This document shows positions 53,964 to 61,846 of a stretch of 64,000 nt of DNA, piece after piece. Within the stretch, counting starts at the first letter, position 1; each line of letters starts with the position of its first letter. The position numbers and the translations under genes are program-made. The stretch spans positions 102,694 to 166,693 of the forward strand of contig NZ_JAOQJK010000010.1 in assembly GCF_025567045.1 (NCBI RefSeq), given 5' to 3'. The notes below the pieces were generated by a model. It was not told the origin of the DNA, searched no databases, and saw nothing but the letters and a program-made list of their open reading frames with translations. This stretch comes from Barnesiella propionica. GTDB taxonomy: Bacteria; Bacteroidota; Bacteroidia; Bacteroidales; Barnesiellaceae.

Positions 53964-54563
53964 ATGGTTATTGCATATTTGAGAGTTAGTACGAACAAAC
54001 AGCACTTGAATAATCAGAAAGAAGAAATTGAGAAATTCGCTTCACGCAAAGGGCTGGTTATTGATCGTTGGGTAAAAGAAGTTGTCAGTGGAAAAAAGAA
54101 AGAAAAAGACAGGGAATTGGGTAAATTAATAAAACGTATAAAAAAAGGAGACATACTTATAGTTACCGAAATATCCAGGCTTAGCCGTAGCCTACTGGAC
54201 ATCATGTCCATACTGGGAGTTTTACTTGAAGAGGGAGTTTTATTATACAGTACGAAAGACGGATATGAATTTGATGACAGTATAAGCAGCCAGATAATGG
54301 CATTTGCTTTCGGGCTGGCAGCACAGATAGAACACAAACTTATCTCTCAACGTACCAAAGAAGCTCTCGCTGTACGCAAAGCATCGGGAATGAAACTAGG
54401 CCGGGCTAAAGGAGATAATTATAAACAACAAAGATTAGCCCACAATAAAGAAAAAATATTGGAAATGCAGGCACAAGGATATACGACAAAATCTATTTGC
54501 CGTTATTTCAATATAAGCAGGGATACTTTTTATGCATTCAAGAAAAACGGAGGATTAAAATAA
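53964..54563 (+). CDS. Mpi-like serine DNA invertase
   Basis: The 199-aa product has the serine recombinase N-terminal motif AYLRVSTNKQ with Arg7 and catalytic Ser9, the central EISRLSRSLLDIM and AFAFGLAAQIEHKLISQRTKEAL segments, and a C-terminal HTH (GYTTKSICRYFNISRDTFYAFKK). Length and layout match B. fragilis Mpi (about 197 aa), the invertase that flips many promoters. It is preceded by a promoter within 14-bp inverted repeats, so it may control its own expression by inverting that segment. No phage or integrative element genes flank it. Confidence 0.82.
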   Translation: MVIAYLRVSTNKQHLNNQKEEIEKFASRKGLVIDRWVKEVVSGKKKEKDRELGKLIKRIKKGDILIVTEISRLSRSLLDIMSILGVLLEEGVLLYSTKDGYEFDDSISSQIMAFAFGLAAQIEHKLISQRTKEALAVRKASGMKLGRAKGDNYKQQRLAHNKEKILEMQAQGYTTKSICRYFNISRDTFYAFKKNGGLK

Positions 54564-54614
54564 CAAAGAAGAAACATACCCCTGTTCCCCCATGCGAAAT
54601 AAAAACCGGATATA

Positions 54615-55871
54615 TTAAAATCCAAAACGTAACCCCATTTGAATATTAATATTGAACGGTTTTTCTTTACGAATGGTAGAGATTTGTGTGCCGTCATTAA
54701 AATAATAAACGATACCCGGTTCGAAATATATTCCTATATGGCGGATTATATCATATTGTACACCGGTTGAAGCGGAAATAGACCACTGTAATCTATCTAC
54801 TTTTAGTTCTTCATCATGAGAAAACGAAGAATAACCGTCCAATTTATATTTTGTTCTGAGCTGCGATGATATGCAAGTTTCTACCATCCCCCCTGCCGAT
54901 AGATATAATGTAAAATATTTTTTCTTAACATAATTCCAATTCCCTTTCAAAGGAATACCCAAATAATGTAACTTTTGTTCTTGTACATAATAAGATGCAT
55001 TCCCGGCAGTCAACTCCGACGATAATAACGAATAAGTAAGACCGCTTTCGATAGAAAAACGATCATTAATATCTTTCCGCACTGTCACTCCGAACGATAA
55101 AGGAAAATGGTGGGTAATACTTGTACGAGGATTATCATTGATATTATTAAACATAATATCACGATAGGCTCTTTCCGCTTCGTTCGCGGCAGGATTAGCT
55201 ACTGCGGCCAGCGATGAAAGTACAGGGACATTTCTCCTGTTCAGGTTACTGAACCCATATTGTTTTTTTTCAGAAGCAAGTATATGATTTCCTGCATATA
55301 ATCCGAGAGTCCAGCTATTATCTTTTTCCCGATATCTTTTATTAATAACGGGAATATTTTGCTTTTTAGGCCTCTCCCCACCATACGTTACCGGTACTTT
55401 ATCTTTTTCTGAAATACATTCATGCGAACCAGGTATCCCGACCGTAGTATTTGTCGTATCTTCGGTTACGGTTCTTTCCATCTTCGTTACAACAGGGACA
55501 TTATAAGAAGTAACTACTATATTATGCTGCTTCAAAGACTTTAGTTTCACATCATTATCCGTAACAAAATATTCTTCTTTAACAGGTAAGTCCGGTATAA
55601 AACTCTCATCAACAGGCAAAATACTCTCCGATAATTCCACAGGATAATCTTTTTCTTCCGCCGTATTCATTATATAATAAACTCCTACCGATGACAACAG
55701 AAACAAAAGAATAACAGCTGCTATTGCCCTTAAACGGCAATAACGTATCTTTACGATCTTGGCTGAAGACAACTCCTTCTCAAGTTCTTCCCAAACTTCA
55801 TCGGGTGCTGACAGCGAATAATCGCTCATCTTTTCCCGGAATTTAGCAGACCAATTATCTTCCTGTTTCAT
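54615..55871 (-). CDS. Protein with cytoplasmic anti-sigma-like end, one TM and C-terminal beta-barrel
   Basis: The 418-aa product has a cytoplasmic N-terminus (MKQEDNWSAKFREKMSDYSLSAPDEVWEELEKELSS), one TM at residues ~50-70 (AIAAVILLFLLSSVGVYYIM), a long periplasmic linker, and from ~185 a set of alternating strands ending in RFGF, the usual C-terminal signature of an outer-membrane barrel. It overlaps the ECF sigma gene start by 17 bp. A protein with an inner-membrane segment and a barrel would have to span the envelope or be processed. Such fused proteins beside ECF genes recur in Bacteroidetes as I recall; the topology is unproven. Confidence 0.65.
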   Translation of the reverse strand: MKQEDNWSAKFREKMSDYSLSAPDEVWEELEKELSSAKIVKIRYCRLRAIAAVILLFLLSSVGVYYIMNTAEEKDYPVELSESILPVDESFIPDLPVKEEYFVTDNDVKLKSLKQHNIVVTSYNVPVVTKMERTVTEDTTNTTVGIPGSHECISEKDKVPVTYGGERPKKQNIPVINKRYREKDNSWTLGLYAGNHILASEKKQYGFSNLNRRNVPVLSSLAAVANPAANEAERAYRDIMFNNINDNPRTSITHHFPLSFGVTVRKDINDRFSIESGLTYSLLSSELTAGNASYYVQEQKLHYLGIPLKGNWNYVKKKYFTLYLSAGGMVETCISSQLRTKYKLDGYSSFSHDEELKVDRLQWSISASTGVQYDIIRHIGIYFEPGIVYYFNDGTQISTIRKEKPFNINIQMGLRFGF

Positions 55872-56421
55872 ATTCGTTTTTATTTACATACTCCCGGATA
55901 CGTTTCATCAATATCATTTTCGCACGGCAGAGTTGAGAAGAAGAACTTTTCTCATGTATGCCCAATAAAGCAGCTATTTCTTTATGAGATTTTTCCTCAA
56001 AAATATACAGGTTGAATACCGTACGATATCCGGTAGGAAGTTCCGAGATATATTCCATCAAGACACTTTGAGGAAGCAAAGTAATTTCATCAGTATCTTC
56101 GTGCGTATCGGATATTTCAGGTATTTCATCCATCGTAAAGCCCATGTTCATTTTTTCATTTTTACGAAGATATTCGAGGGCGGTATTGACCATAACACGG
56201 CTCAACCACGCCCGTAGTGAACCATCACCACGGTAAGTAAACTGATCGAAAGAAGTATATATTTTCAAAAAACCATCGTGGAGCAGATCCTTTGCAGTCT
56301 CTTTATCCCCTGAATAACGCACGCAAAGAGTAAACAATCCGCCTGCATATAATTTATATAATTGGTTCTGAGCAAACATATCTTTCTTCCGGCACTGTTC
56401 GGCCAATTCCTCTTCACTCAT
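55855..56421 (-). CDS. ECF-family RNA polymerase sigma factor
   Basis: The 188-aa product has region 2 (FTLCVRYSGDKETAKDLLHDGFLKIYTS) and region 4 (ISELPTGYRTVFNLYIFEEKSHKEIAALLGIHEKSSSSQLCRAKMILMK). It overlaps the TM/barrel protein gene by 17 bp, so the pair is one operon. It is a second, distinct ECF system in the window, separate from that at 2.6 kb. It is divergent from the NigD-like gene, separated by 191 bp. Confidence 0.9.
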   Translation of the reverse strand: MSEEELAEQCRKKDMFAQNQLYKLYAGGLFTLCVRYSGDKETAKDLLHDGFLKIYTSFDQFTYRGDGSLRAWLSRVMVNTALEYLRKNEKMNMGFTMDEIPEISDTHEDTDEITLLPQSVLMEYISELPTGYRTVFNLYIFEEKSHKEIAALLGIHEKSSSSQLCRAKMILMKRIREYVNKNEYETGR

Positions 56422-56612
56422 TCCGATAAATCGTATTTTATATAAAAATGCAAGTAAATTAAAAATACTGCACCATTCACAGATTATTTTTTTATTTCAT
56501 CATTTTAACATTTTTATATGCAGTATTCTATCGTATTTACGGTTTATTCAACAAGCAGTTCAATAAAACTCTCTTAACTATTATTTAACCATAACTTATA
56601 AAATAGTCAAAC

Positions 56613-57392
56613 ATGAAAAGAATTCGGACATATCTATTATTAGGATGCCTAATACTCACGGGCTCTTTATTTCAATCCTGTGACGATAACGATAACGACG
56701 CATATATTTACAGTGGCTCACTGGCAGTAGGAAACATGGTTGTAAAAGATGGAGAAATGCCTTATTTGAAATTAGACGATTGTAAACGTACTATTTTACC
56801 TTCAAACGGAAATGCGATACCTTCCATCTACCGACAAGACGGAAAAAGAGTTATTATTAATTTCACGTTGCTGGAAGAAAACTATCAGGGATACAGTTAT
56901 TATGCACGAATCAACGATATAGATACCGTTCTCGTCAAAAATATCATTCCCATTACCCCCCAAACTGCAGATAGTATCGGTAACGATGTAGTAAATATAT
57001 TAAGCATATGGGCAAGTAACGAATACCTGACCGTACAATTCGAATCTTGGGGAGCACCCGGCAGTAAACATATGGTTAATCTTGTACAGGACTATAACAT
57101 TATTAATAACCCCGACGAAGAAGGATATTTAAAGCTTGAATTCCGTTATAACAACTTACAAGAAGATATATCCCCTATTGACAGAAAATTTTGGGGCATA
57201 GTCTCTTTCCGGATCAATGAATATACACAGCCGTCCGAAATATCTCCAAGCCCCATAAAAGGCTGTAAAGTAAAAGCCAATACCCATCAGGGAGAAAAAA
57301 CATATACTCTCAAGATAAAATGTGACGCAGAAACTTCCGGGCAAAAACTTTCGGACAAAAAGGACATAAAATCCCGCCTATCTATCAATTAA
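56613..57392 (+). CDS. NigD-like lipoprotein
   Basis: The 259-aa product has lipoprotein Cys23 (LFQSCDDNDND), with an acidic run after the Cys that marks surface lipoproteins. Then comes a short NigD-like N-terminal beta domain (SGSLAVGNMVVKDGEMPYLKLDDCKRTIL) and a beta-sandwich C-terminal part (LKLEFRYNNLQ, FWGIVSFRINEY). NigD-like proteins are a Bacteroidetes family of unknown function. A terminator follows 28 bp after the stop. Confidence 0.8.
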   Translation: MKRIRTYLLLGCLILTGSLFQSCDDNDNDAYIYSGSLAVGNMVVKDGEMPYLKLDDCKRTILPSNGNAIPSIYRQDGKRVIINFTLLEENYQGYSYYARINDIDTVLVKNIIPITPQTADSIGNDVVNILSIWASNEYLTVQFESWGAPGSKHMVNLVQDYNIINNPDEEGYLKLEFRYNNLQEDISPIDRKFWGIVSFRINEYTQPSEISPSPIKGCKVKANTHQGEKTYTLKIKCDAETSGQKLSDKKDIKSRLSIN

Positions 57393-57420
57393 ATTATCTC
57401 CTTAATCTTAATTCTATTCT

Positions 57421-57459
57421 GCCGGAACGAACTATCACCCTCACGATTTTCGTTCCGGC
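57421..57459 (+). terminator. Intrinsic terminator after the NigD-like gene
   Basis: GCCGGAACGA at 57421-57430 pairs with TCGTTCCGGC at 57450-57459, followed by a T-rich tail. Confidence 0.8.
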
Positions 57460-57532
57460 TATTTCCTTTAGTAAAATAAGGAAACAATATTATAATAAAA
57501 ACAAATCCGATTGTTTTCTTTACAAAACAAAA

Positions 57533-58729
57533 CTATCTTAGTTTGTTCCGGTTATAATGAGGCACAACTTTCCATTTAAAATACAGTACAGAAGCCAGTG
57601 TCAGGCAAGCTCCGAACAGATAAGCTTTATTAAATGTACTGACTTGCGCTATATATCCTCCTATCACCAAACCTATTCCTATGCCCACATCCCAGGAAGT
57701 AAGATAGGTAGAAGTCGCCGTTCCCCGCTGGTTGTTGGAAGCCAGATTTATAAACAAAGTATTGAAAGCAGGAAACATGGTACCGAAAGCAATACCCAGA
57801 AAAAGGGCCACGGAAAAAAAGACCGAAGTCGCCAATAATACATTCCAGGACATCAATGCCGCACAAGACGACAACACAAAAAAACAAAAGCAAGCGAGAT
57901 ACATACCAAAAGAAATAACCTGGGGAATGCGTCCTTTATCTACTTGCCGGCCCGAAAACAAACGCGAAACCGCCAGTCCCACAGCCATTAAAGTAAAGAA
58001 AACACCTGTGCCGTCCGCTATTCCGATTTCCCGGGCATACATAGCAACGTAAGTGGTAGTCATACCATAGGGAACAGAAAGCAACAGCAAATCGATACCT
58101 GCCGGAATTCCTTTTAGCAAAATAAATCTGTCTAAAGATACCGGTTCTCTCTTGACAGGTTGTTTAACAGGCGTTTTAACCAATGAAGCCATAACAAGTC
58201 CGAGAGTACATGCTAAAAGAGAACACAAAAAAATTATGGTAAATGAATAATAATCATGTAAGAAAAGTCCGGTCATCGGCCCTATAGACATTGCAATATT
58301 ATTAGCCAGGCCATAATACCCCAAACCCTCTCCTCTACGGGATGAAGGCATTATATCTATAACAATGGTATTACCCGATACCGTCACCATACCGAACGCG
58401 AGACCATGAATAATACGTAACACGGTAAAAAGAAACAGCGTACCGGCTAACAGATAACCGGCAAAAATAGCGGTAAAAACAAAATAGGCCAGTAAATACA
58501 ATGGCTTGCGTGAAAATGTATCGAGTAAATAACCGGAAAAAGGACGAACCGTTAATGCTGCTAACGTATAACAAGACAATACTATACCTACTACGGCATT
58601 ACCCGTATCGAACATCTCAGTCAGATAAAACGGCAATACCGGCAATAAAAGATAAAAACCAAAAAACAATAAAAAATTAGCACACAAAATATAACAATAA
58701 TTCGATGTGACAAGCTTGTCTTTCGCCAT
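57533..58729 (-). CDS. MFS transporter
   Basis: The 398-aa product has twelve predicted helices and MFS motif A (RPFSGYLLDTFSRKPLYLLAYF). Its start at 58729 (MAKDKLVTSNYCY) is chosen because a TACCTTTG -7 element lies at 58742-58749 on the minus strand, downstream of the in-frame Met at 58771. The substrate is unknown; it resembles the drug/H+ or sugar-efflux type. It is transcribed alone. Confidence 0.85.
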   Translation of the reverse strand: MAKDKLVTSNYCYILCANFLLFFGFYLLLPVLPFYLTEMFDTGNAVVGIVLSCYTLAALTVRPFSGYLLDTFSRKPLYLLAYFVFTAIFAGYLLAGTLFLFTVLRIIHGLAFGMVTVSGNTIVIDIMPSSRRGEGLGYYGLANNIAMSIGPMTGLFLHDYYSFTIIFLCSLLACTLGLVMASLVKTPVKQPVKREPVSLDRFILLKGIPAGIDLLLLSVPYGMTTTYVAMYAREIGIADGTGVFFTLMAVGLAVSRLFSGRQVDKGRIPQVISFGMYLACFCFFVLSSCAALMSWNVLLATSVFFSVALFLGIAFGTMFPAFNTLFINLASNNQRGTATSTYLTSWDVGIGIGLVIGGYIAQVSTFNKAYLFGACLTLASVLYFKWKVVPHYNRNKLR

Positions 58730-58741
58730 ACATTTTTTCTG

Positions 58742-58749
58742 CAAAGGTA
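58742..58749 (-). promoter_or_regulatory. -7 element of the MFS gene
   Basis: On the minus strand TACCTTTG matches TAnnTTTG and lies 13 bp before the chosen ATG, which excludes the upstream in-frame Met. Confidence 0.65.
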
Positions 58750-58808
58750 ATTGATTTAAAAGAAATAACATACCGGCGTAATTTGTTACTACCGATAAAG
58801 CAAAAAGA

Positions 58809-58838
58809 TTAGGGCCATACGATTACGTATAGCCCTAA
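58809..58838 (-). terminator. Terminator after tsf
   Basis: A 30-base hairpin with TTAGGGC/GCCCTAA arms and an inner ATACG/CGTAT stem, about 25 bp past the tsf stop on the minus strand. Confidence 0.65.
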
Positions 58839-58863
58839 CCATAATTGTTATGTGAAGCAGAGA

Positions 58864-59688
58864 TTATTCTTCGTTCAAAGTAACACGTTTAAATCCAACA
58901 CAAGTAAGATCCTTATTTTGCTCTTTCAAATAACTGTCGATAGTTTTCTTAGGATCTTTTACAAAAGTTTGCTCCAGCAAAGTAGCTTCTTGGAAGAACT
59001 TGTTAAGACGGCCCTCGGCAATCCTATCCAGCATTTCTTCTTTCTTTCCTTCTTGACGAGCCTTATCTTTTGCTATTTCAAACTCTTTAGCTACAACATC
59101 GGCGGGCATTTCATTACGATTAACCGCAATAGGAGCCATTGCTGCAGCCTGCATAGCCACGTCGCGACCAACCTGGAAATCAACTTCAGGTAGATTAAAG
59201 CCGACAACTGTAGCCAATTTACTTCCCATGTGTATGTATGACATGGTAGAAGGAGCCTCAAGATATTCATAATAACCGAGTTCCATTTTTTCACCTGTCT
59301 TTCCTATTTCCTCCACAATAAGTTCCGCAACAGTTTTGCCATTCAACGTCATTGCTTTTAAAGCCACCATATCGGCCGGTTTATTCTCAAGTGCAGCATC
59401 AAGAATAGCTTGGGTAAGCGCTACAAAATCTGCATTCTTAGCAACAAAGTCCGTTTCGCATTTCAAAGCAACGATAGCAGCAAATGTTCCTTTGTGAGCG
59501 GCCAGTACACAACCTTCGGAAGCCTCACGATCTTCTCGTTTTGCAGCAACTGCCTGACCTTTTTTACGGATAATTTCTTTCGCGGCTTCCATATCGCCGT
59601 TTGCTTCGTTCAAAGCATTTTTACAATCCATCATACCAGCTCCGGTTAATTTACGGAGGTGACTGATTTCTGCCATTGTAACTGCCAT
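58864..59688 (-). CDS. tsf: Elongation factor Ts
   Basis: The 274-aa product has the Tsf N-terminal domain MAEISHLRKLTGAGMMDCKNALNEANGDMEAAKEII, the core HKGTFAAIVALKCETDFVAKNADF, and a dimerisation C-terminus. It exchanges GDP on EF-Tu. A GGAG Shine-Dalgarno-like site precedes the ATG by about 8 bp, which is unusual for this genome. It follows rpsB by 92 bp in the ribosomal protein operon. Confidence 0.96.
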   Translation of the reverse strand: MAVTMAEISHLRKLTGAGMMDCKNALNEANGDMEAAKEIIRKKGQAVAAKREDREASEGCVLAAHKGTFAAIVALKCETDFVAKNADFVALTQAILDAALENKPADMVALKAMTLNGKTVAELIVEEIGKTGEKMELGYYEYLEAPSTMSYIHMGSKLATVVGFNLPEVDFQVGRDVAMQAAAMAPIAVNRNEMPADVVAKEFEIAKDKARQEGKKEEMLDRIAEGRLNKFFQEATLLEQTFVKDPKKTIDSYLKEQNKDLTCVGFKRVTLNEE

Positions 59689-59780
59689 ATTTTTTATCTC
59701 CTTTAAGTTTTAGTTAAGAAACGAACAAAGAGCAAGACCTTTTTCGGGCTCTCACTCTTTATTCCGTTACCGGATAATTA

Positions 59781-60617
59781 TTATTCTTCAGTATCTTTGA
59801 GGAACTTTTCTGCTACATTAGCATTGAGAGCTTCTTCGTCCTCTTTCTGAATTCTTTTTGCCACACGAGCCTTTTTCTCCTTTTTGGGAGCATTCTCACC
59901 TTCAGCAGCAGCAGTGTCTACTTTTTCTGCCTTACGTTCTTCCAAACCTTCGGCCATTGCACCGCAAACAGCATCCAGAATAACTTCTATAGATTTAGAA
60001 GCATCATCATTAGCCGGAATAATGAAATCAATATTTGAAGGATCGGAATTTGTATCTACCATGGCAAATACAGGAATACCCAAACGGTTAGCTTCGCGAA
60101 CAGCAATATGCTCTTTCATAACGTCTACAACGAACAAAGCTGAAGGCAGACGCGTAAGGTCGGCGATACTTCCCAGAGTTTTTTCCAATTTGGCACGCTG
60201 ACGGGTAATCTGTAATTTTTCACGTTTGGAAAGATTATCAAACGTACCGTCTTTAGTCATTTTATCGATCGTGGTCATTTTCTTAACCGCCTTACGTATA
60301 GTAGGGAAGTTCGTTAACATACCACCAGGCCAGCGTTCTATAACGTAAGGCATATTTATGGCAGAAGCCTTATCGGCAACAACCTGTTTAGCTTGTTTTT
60401 TAGTTGCTACGAACAAAACCTTCTTACCCGATTTTGCAATCGATCTGAGGGCTGCCGCAGCTTCATCTATTTTTGCAACTGTTTTGTATAAGTCAATGAT
60501 ATGAATACCATTGCGCTCCATAAAAATATAAGGAGCCATAGCCGGATTCCATTTTCTCTTCAGGTGTCCGAAATGACAACCGGCTTCTAATAATTGTTCG
60601 AAATTTGTAATAGCCAT
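59781..60617 (-). CDS. rpsB: 30S ribosomal protein S2
   Basis: The 278-aa product begins MAITNFEQLLEAGCHFGHLKRKWNPAMAPYIFMERNGIHIIDLYKT, with PYVIERWPGGMLTNFPTIRKAVKK and NIDFIIPANDDASKSIEVIL. It is the S2 protein at the base of the small subunit. It has an extended charged C-terminus (KKEKKARVAKRIQKEDEEALNAN) relative to E. coli. A structured leader precedes it. Confidence 0.96.
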   Translation of the reverse strand: MAITNFEQLLEAGCHFGHLKRKWNPAMAPYIFMERNGIHIIDLYKTVAKIDEAAAALRSIAKSGKKVLFVATKKQAKQVVADKASAINMPYVIERWPGGMLTNFPTIRKAVKKMTTIDKMTKDGTFDNLSKREKLQITRQRAKLEKTLGSIADLTRLPSALFVVDVMKEHIAVREANRLGIPVFAMVDTNSDPSNIDFIIPANDDASKSIEVILDAVCGAMAEGLEERKAEKVDTAAAEGENAPKKEKKARVAKRIQKEDEEALNANVAEKFLKDTEE

Positions 60618-60737
60618 TTTTTTTTTAATTCGTTTACTTTCTACTAATTCAACTGCAGGGTAGTTCCATTATAGGGAGTCCCTGCCGTTTGGATACTAAA
60701 CGCTTGCATACTTGTCGCCAGAAGCTCACAAATAATA
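60618..60737 (-). promoter_or_regulatory. Structured leader between rpsI and rpsB
   Basis: Two adjacent hairpins lie here on the minus strand: CGTTT/AAACG (60686-60702) and GCAGGG/CCCTGC (60655-60685) with an inner AGGGAGTCCCT self-palindrome. It may regulate rpsB/tsf autogenously or uncouple it from rplM-rpsI. Confidence 0.4.
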
Positions 60738-61124
60738 TTAACGTTTGCTGAACTGGAATCTCTTACGAGCCTTGGGACGACCAGGTTTTTTACGCTCTAC
60801 AGCACGCGGGTCACGAGTCATGAATCCTTCTGCCTTAAGTGCAGGTTTGTTCTCAGGGTTGATTTTTACCAGGGCACGGGCAATTGCCAAACGCAATGCT
60901 TCCGCTTGACCCTTGTAACCTCCACCATCCAAATTCACTTTAATATCGTATTGTTCGGCAACGCCTAATTTCGAAAGAGGCTGCTTTACGATAAACTGAA
61001 GAATGGATGAAGGGAAGTATATTGCCAAATCACGTTTGTTTATAGTGATTACCCCTGTACCTTCGCTTACGAATACACGTGCTACTGCAGCTTTACGTCT
61101 ACCTATTGCATTAACTACTTCCAT
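60738..61124 (-). CDS. rpsI: 30S ribosomal protein S9
   Basis: The 128-aa product begins MEVVNAIGRRKAAVARVFVSEGTG, with GGYKGQAEALRLAIARAL, and ends in the conserved RDPRAVERKKPGRPKARKRFQFSKR, with the terminal Lys-Arg reaching the P-site tRNA. Length fits the family. It follows rplM by 5 bp and is in the rplM-rpsI operon, as in most bacteria. Confidence 0.97.
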   Translation of the reverse strand: MEVVNAIGRRKAAVARVFVSEGTGVITINKRDLAIYFPSSILQFIVKQPLSKLGVAEQYDIKVNLDGGGYKGQAEALRLAIARALVKINPENKPALKAEGFMTRDPRAVERKKPGRPKARKRFQFSKR

Positions 61125-61129
61125 ACTTC

Positions 61130-61585
61130 TTATTTAAGGGTGTTTATATCTATTGATTTCGGTTGTTGTGCGTCATGCGGATGTTCACTCCCAGCATAAA
61201 CATACAGGTTATCCAGCAACTGGGCTCCCAATTTATTTTTGGGCAACATACCCTTAACTACTCGGTTGAACAGTCTGCTTTCACCTTTCTTCATCAATTC
61301 GGCGGGAGAAATTTCTCTTTGACCTCCAGGATATCCGGTATAATTCAGATATACGCGATCTGTCCATTTTTTACCTGTTAATTTCACTTTGTCGGCATTG
61401 ATAATAATTACATTATCACCACAGTCTACATGAGGGGTATAGCTCGGTTTATATTTGCCACGCAAAAGCTTGGCAACCTTAGCACACAAACGACCCAACA
61501 CTTGATCGGTTGCATCAACTACAACCCATTCTTTTTTTACAGTTGCTTTGTTTGCAGAAATGGTCTTATAACTTAAAGTATCCAC
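61130..61585 (-). CDS. rplM: 50S ribosomal protein L13
   Basis: The 151-aa product has VVDATDQVLGRLCAKVAKLLRGKYKPSYTPHVDCGDNVIIINADKVKLTGKKW, and GRKxGMLP-type RVVKGMLPKNKLGAQLL. It is the first gene of the ribosomal operon rplM-rpsI-rpsB-tsf, transcribed leftward, with a promoter at 61700-61707 and a structured leader of about 110 nt. Confidence 0.97.
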   Translation of the reverse strand: MDTLSYKTISANKATVKKEWVVVDATDQVLGRLCAKVAKLLRGKYKPSYTPHVDCGDNVIIINADKVKLTGKKWTDRVYLNYTGYPGGQREISPAELMKKGESRLFNRVVKGMLPKNKLGAQLLDNLYVYAGSEHPHDAQQPKSIDINTLK

Positions 61586-61613
61586 TGCTTAAATGTTTAA
61601 TTGTTAATTACTT

Positions 61614-61707
61614 AATTACAACACAGCACATACAGGCTTCGGACACAGAAGCACTATCCACTGTGTAATTTGTCTCTAATTTTGGTAATAATCGGACTGC
61701 AAAGGTA
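61614..61707 (-). promoter_or_regulatory. Promoter and structured leader of rplM
   Basis: On the minus strand TACCTTTG (61700-61707) is the -7 element. The leader forms an outer stem (AATTA/TAATT with CACAG/CTGTG) and an inner GCTTC/GAAGC hairpin at 61614-61670. It may be an L13 autoregulatory leader; this is inferred. Confidence 0.5.
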
Positions 61708-61795
61708 CTGTTTTTATCTGAATTCCAAAAGCTTTCGTACTTTTTTTATAACTTTTTCCTTAACAGAAATTTCATTCGTCTCCTTTCAAAAAAAA

Positions 61796-61826
61796 GCCTG
61801 AAAAGAAATACACATTCTCTCCAGGC
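61796..61826 (-). terminator. Terminator after the FadL-type porin gene
   Basis: On the minus strand GCCTG pairs with CAGGC around a 21-base loop and is followed by a run of eight T. Confidence 0.65.
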
Positions 61827-61846
61827 AAAAAGTATATTATATATTA

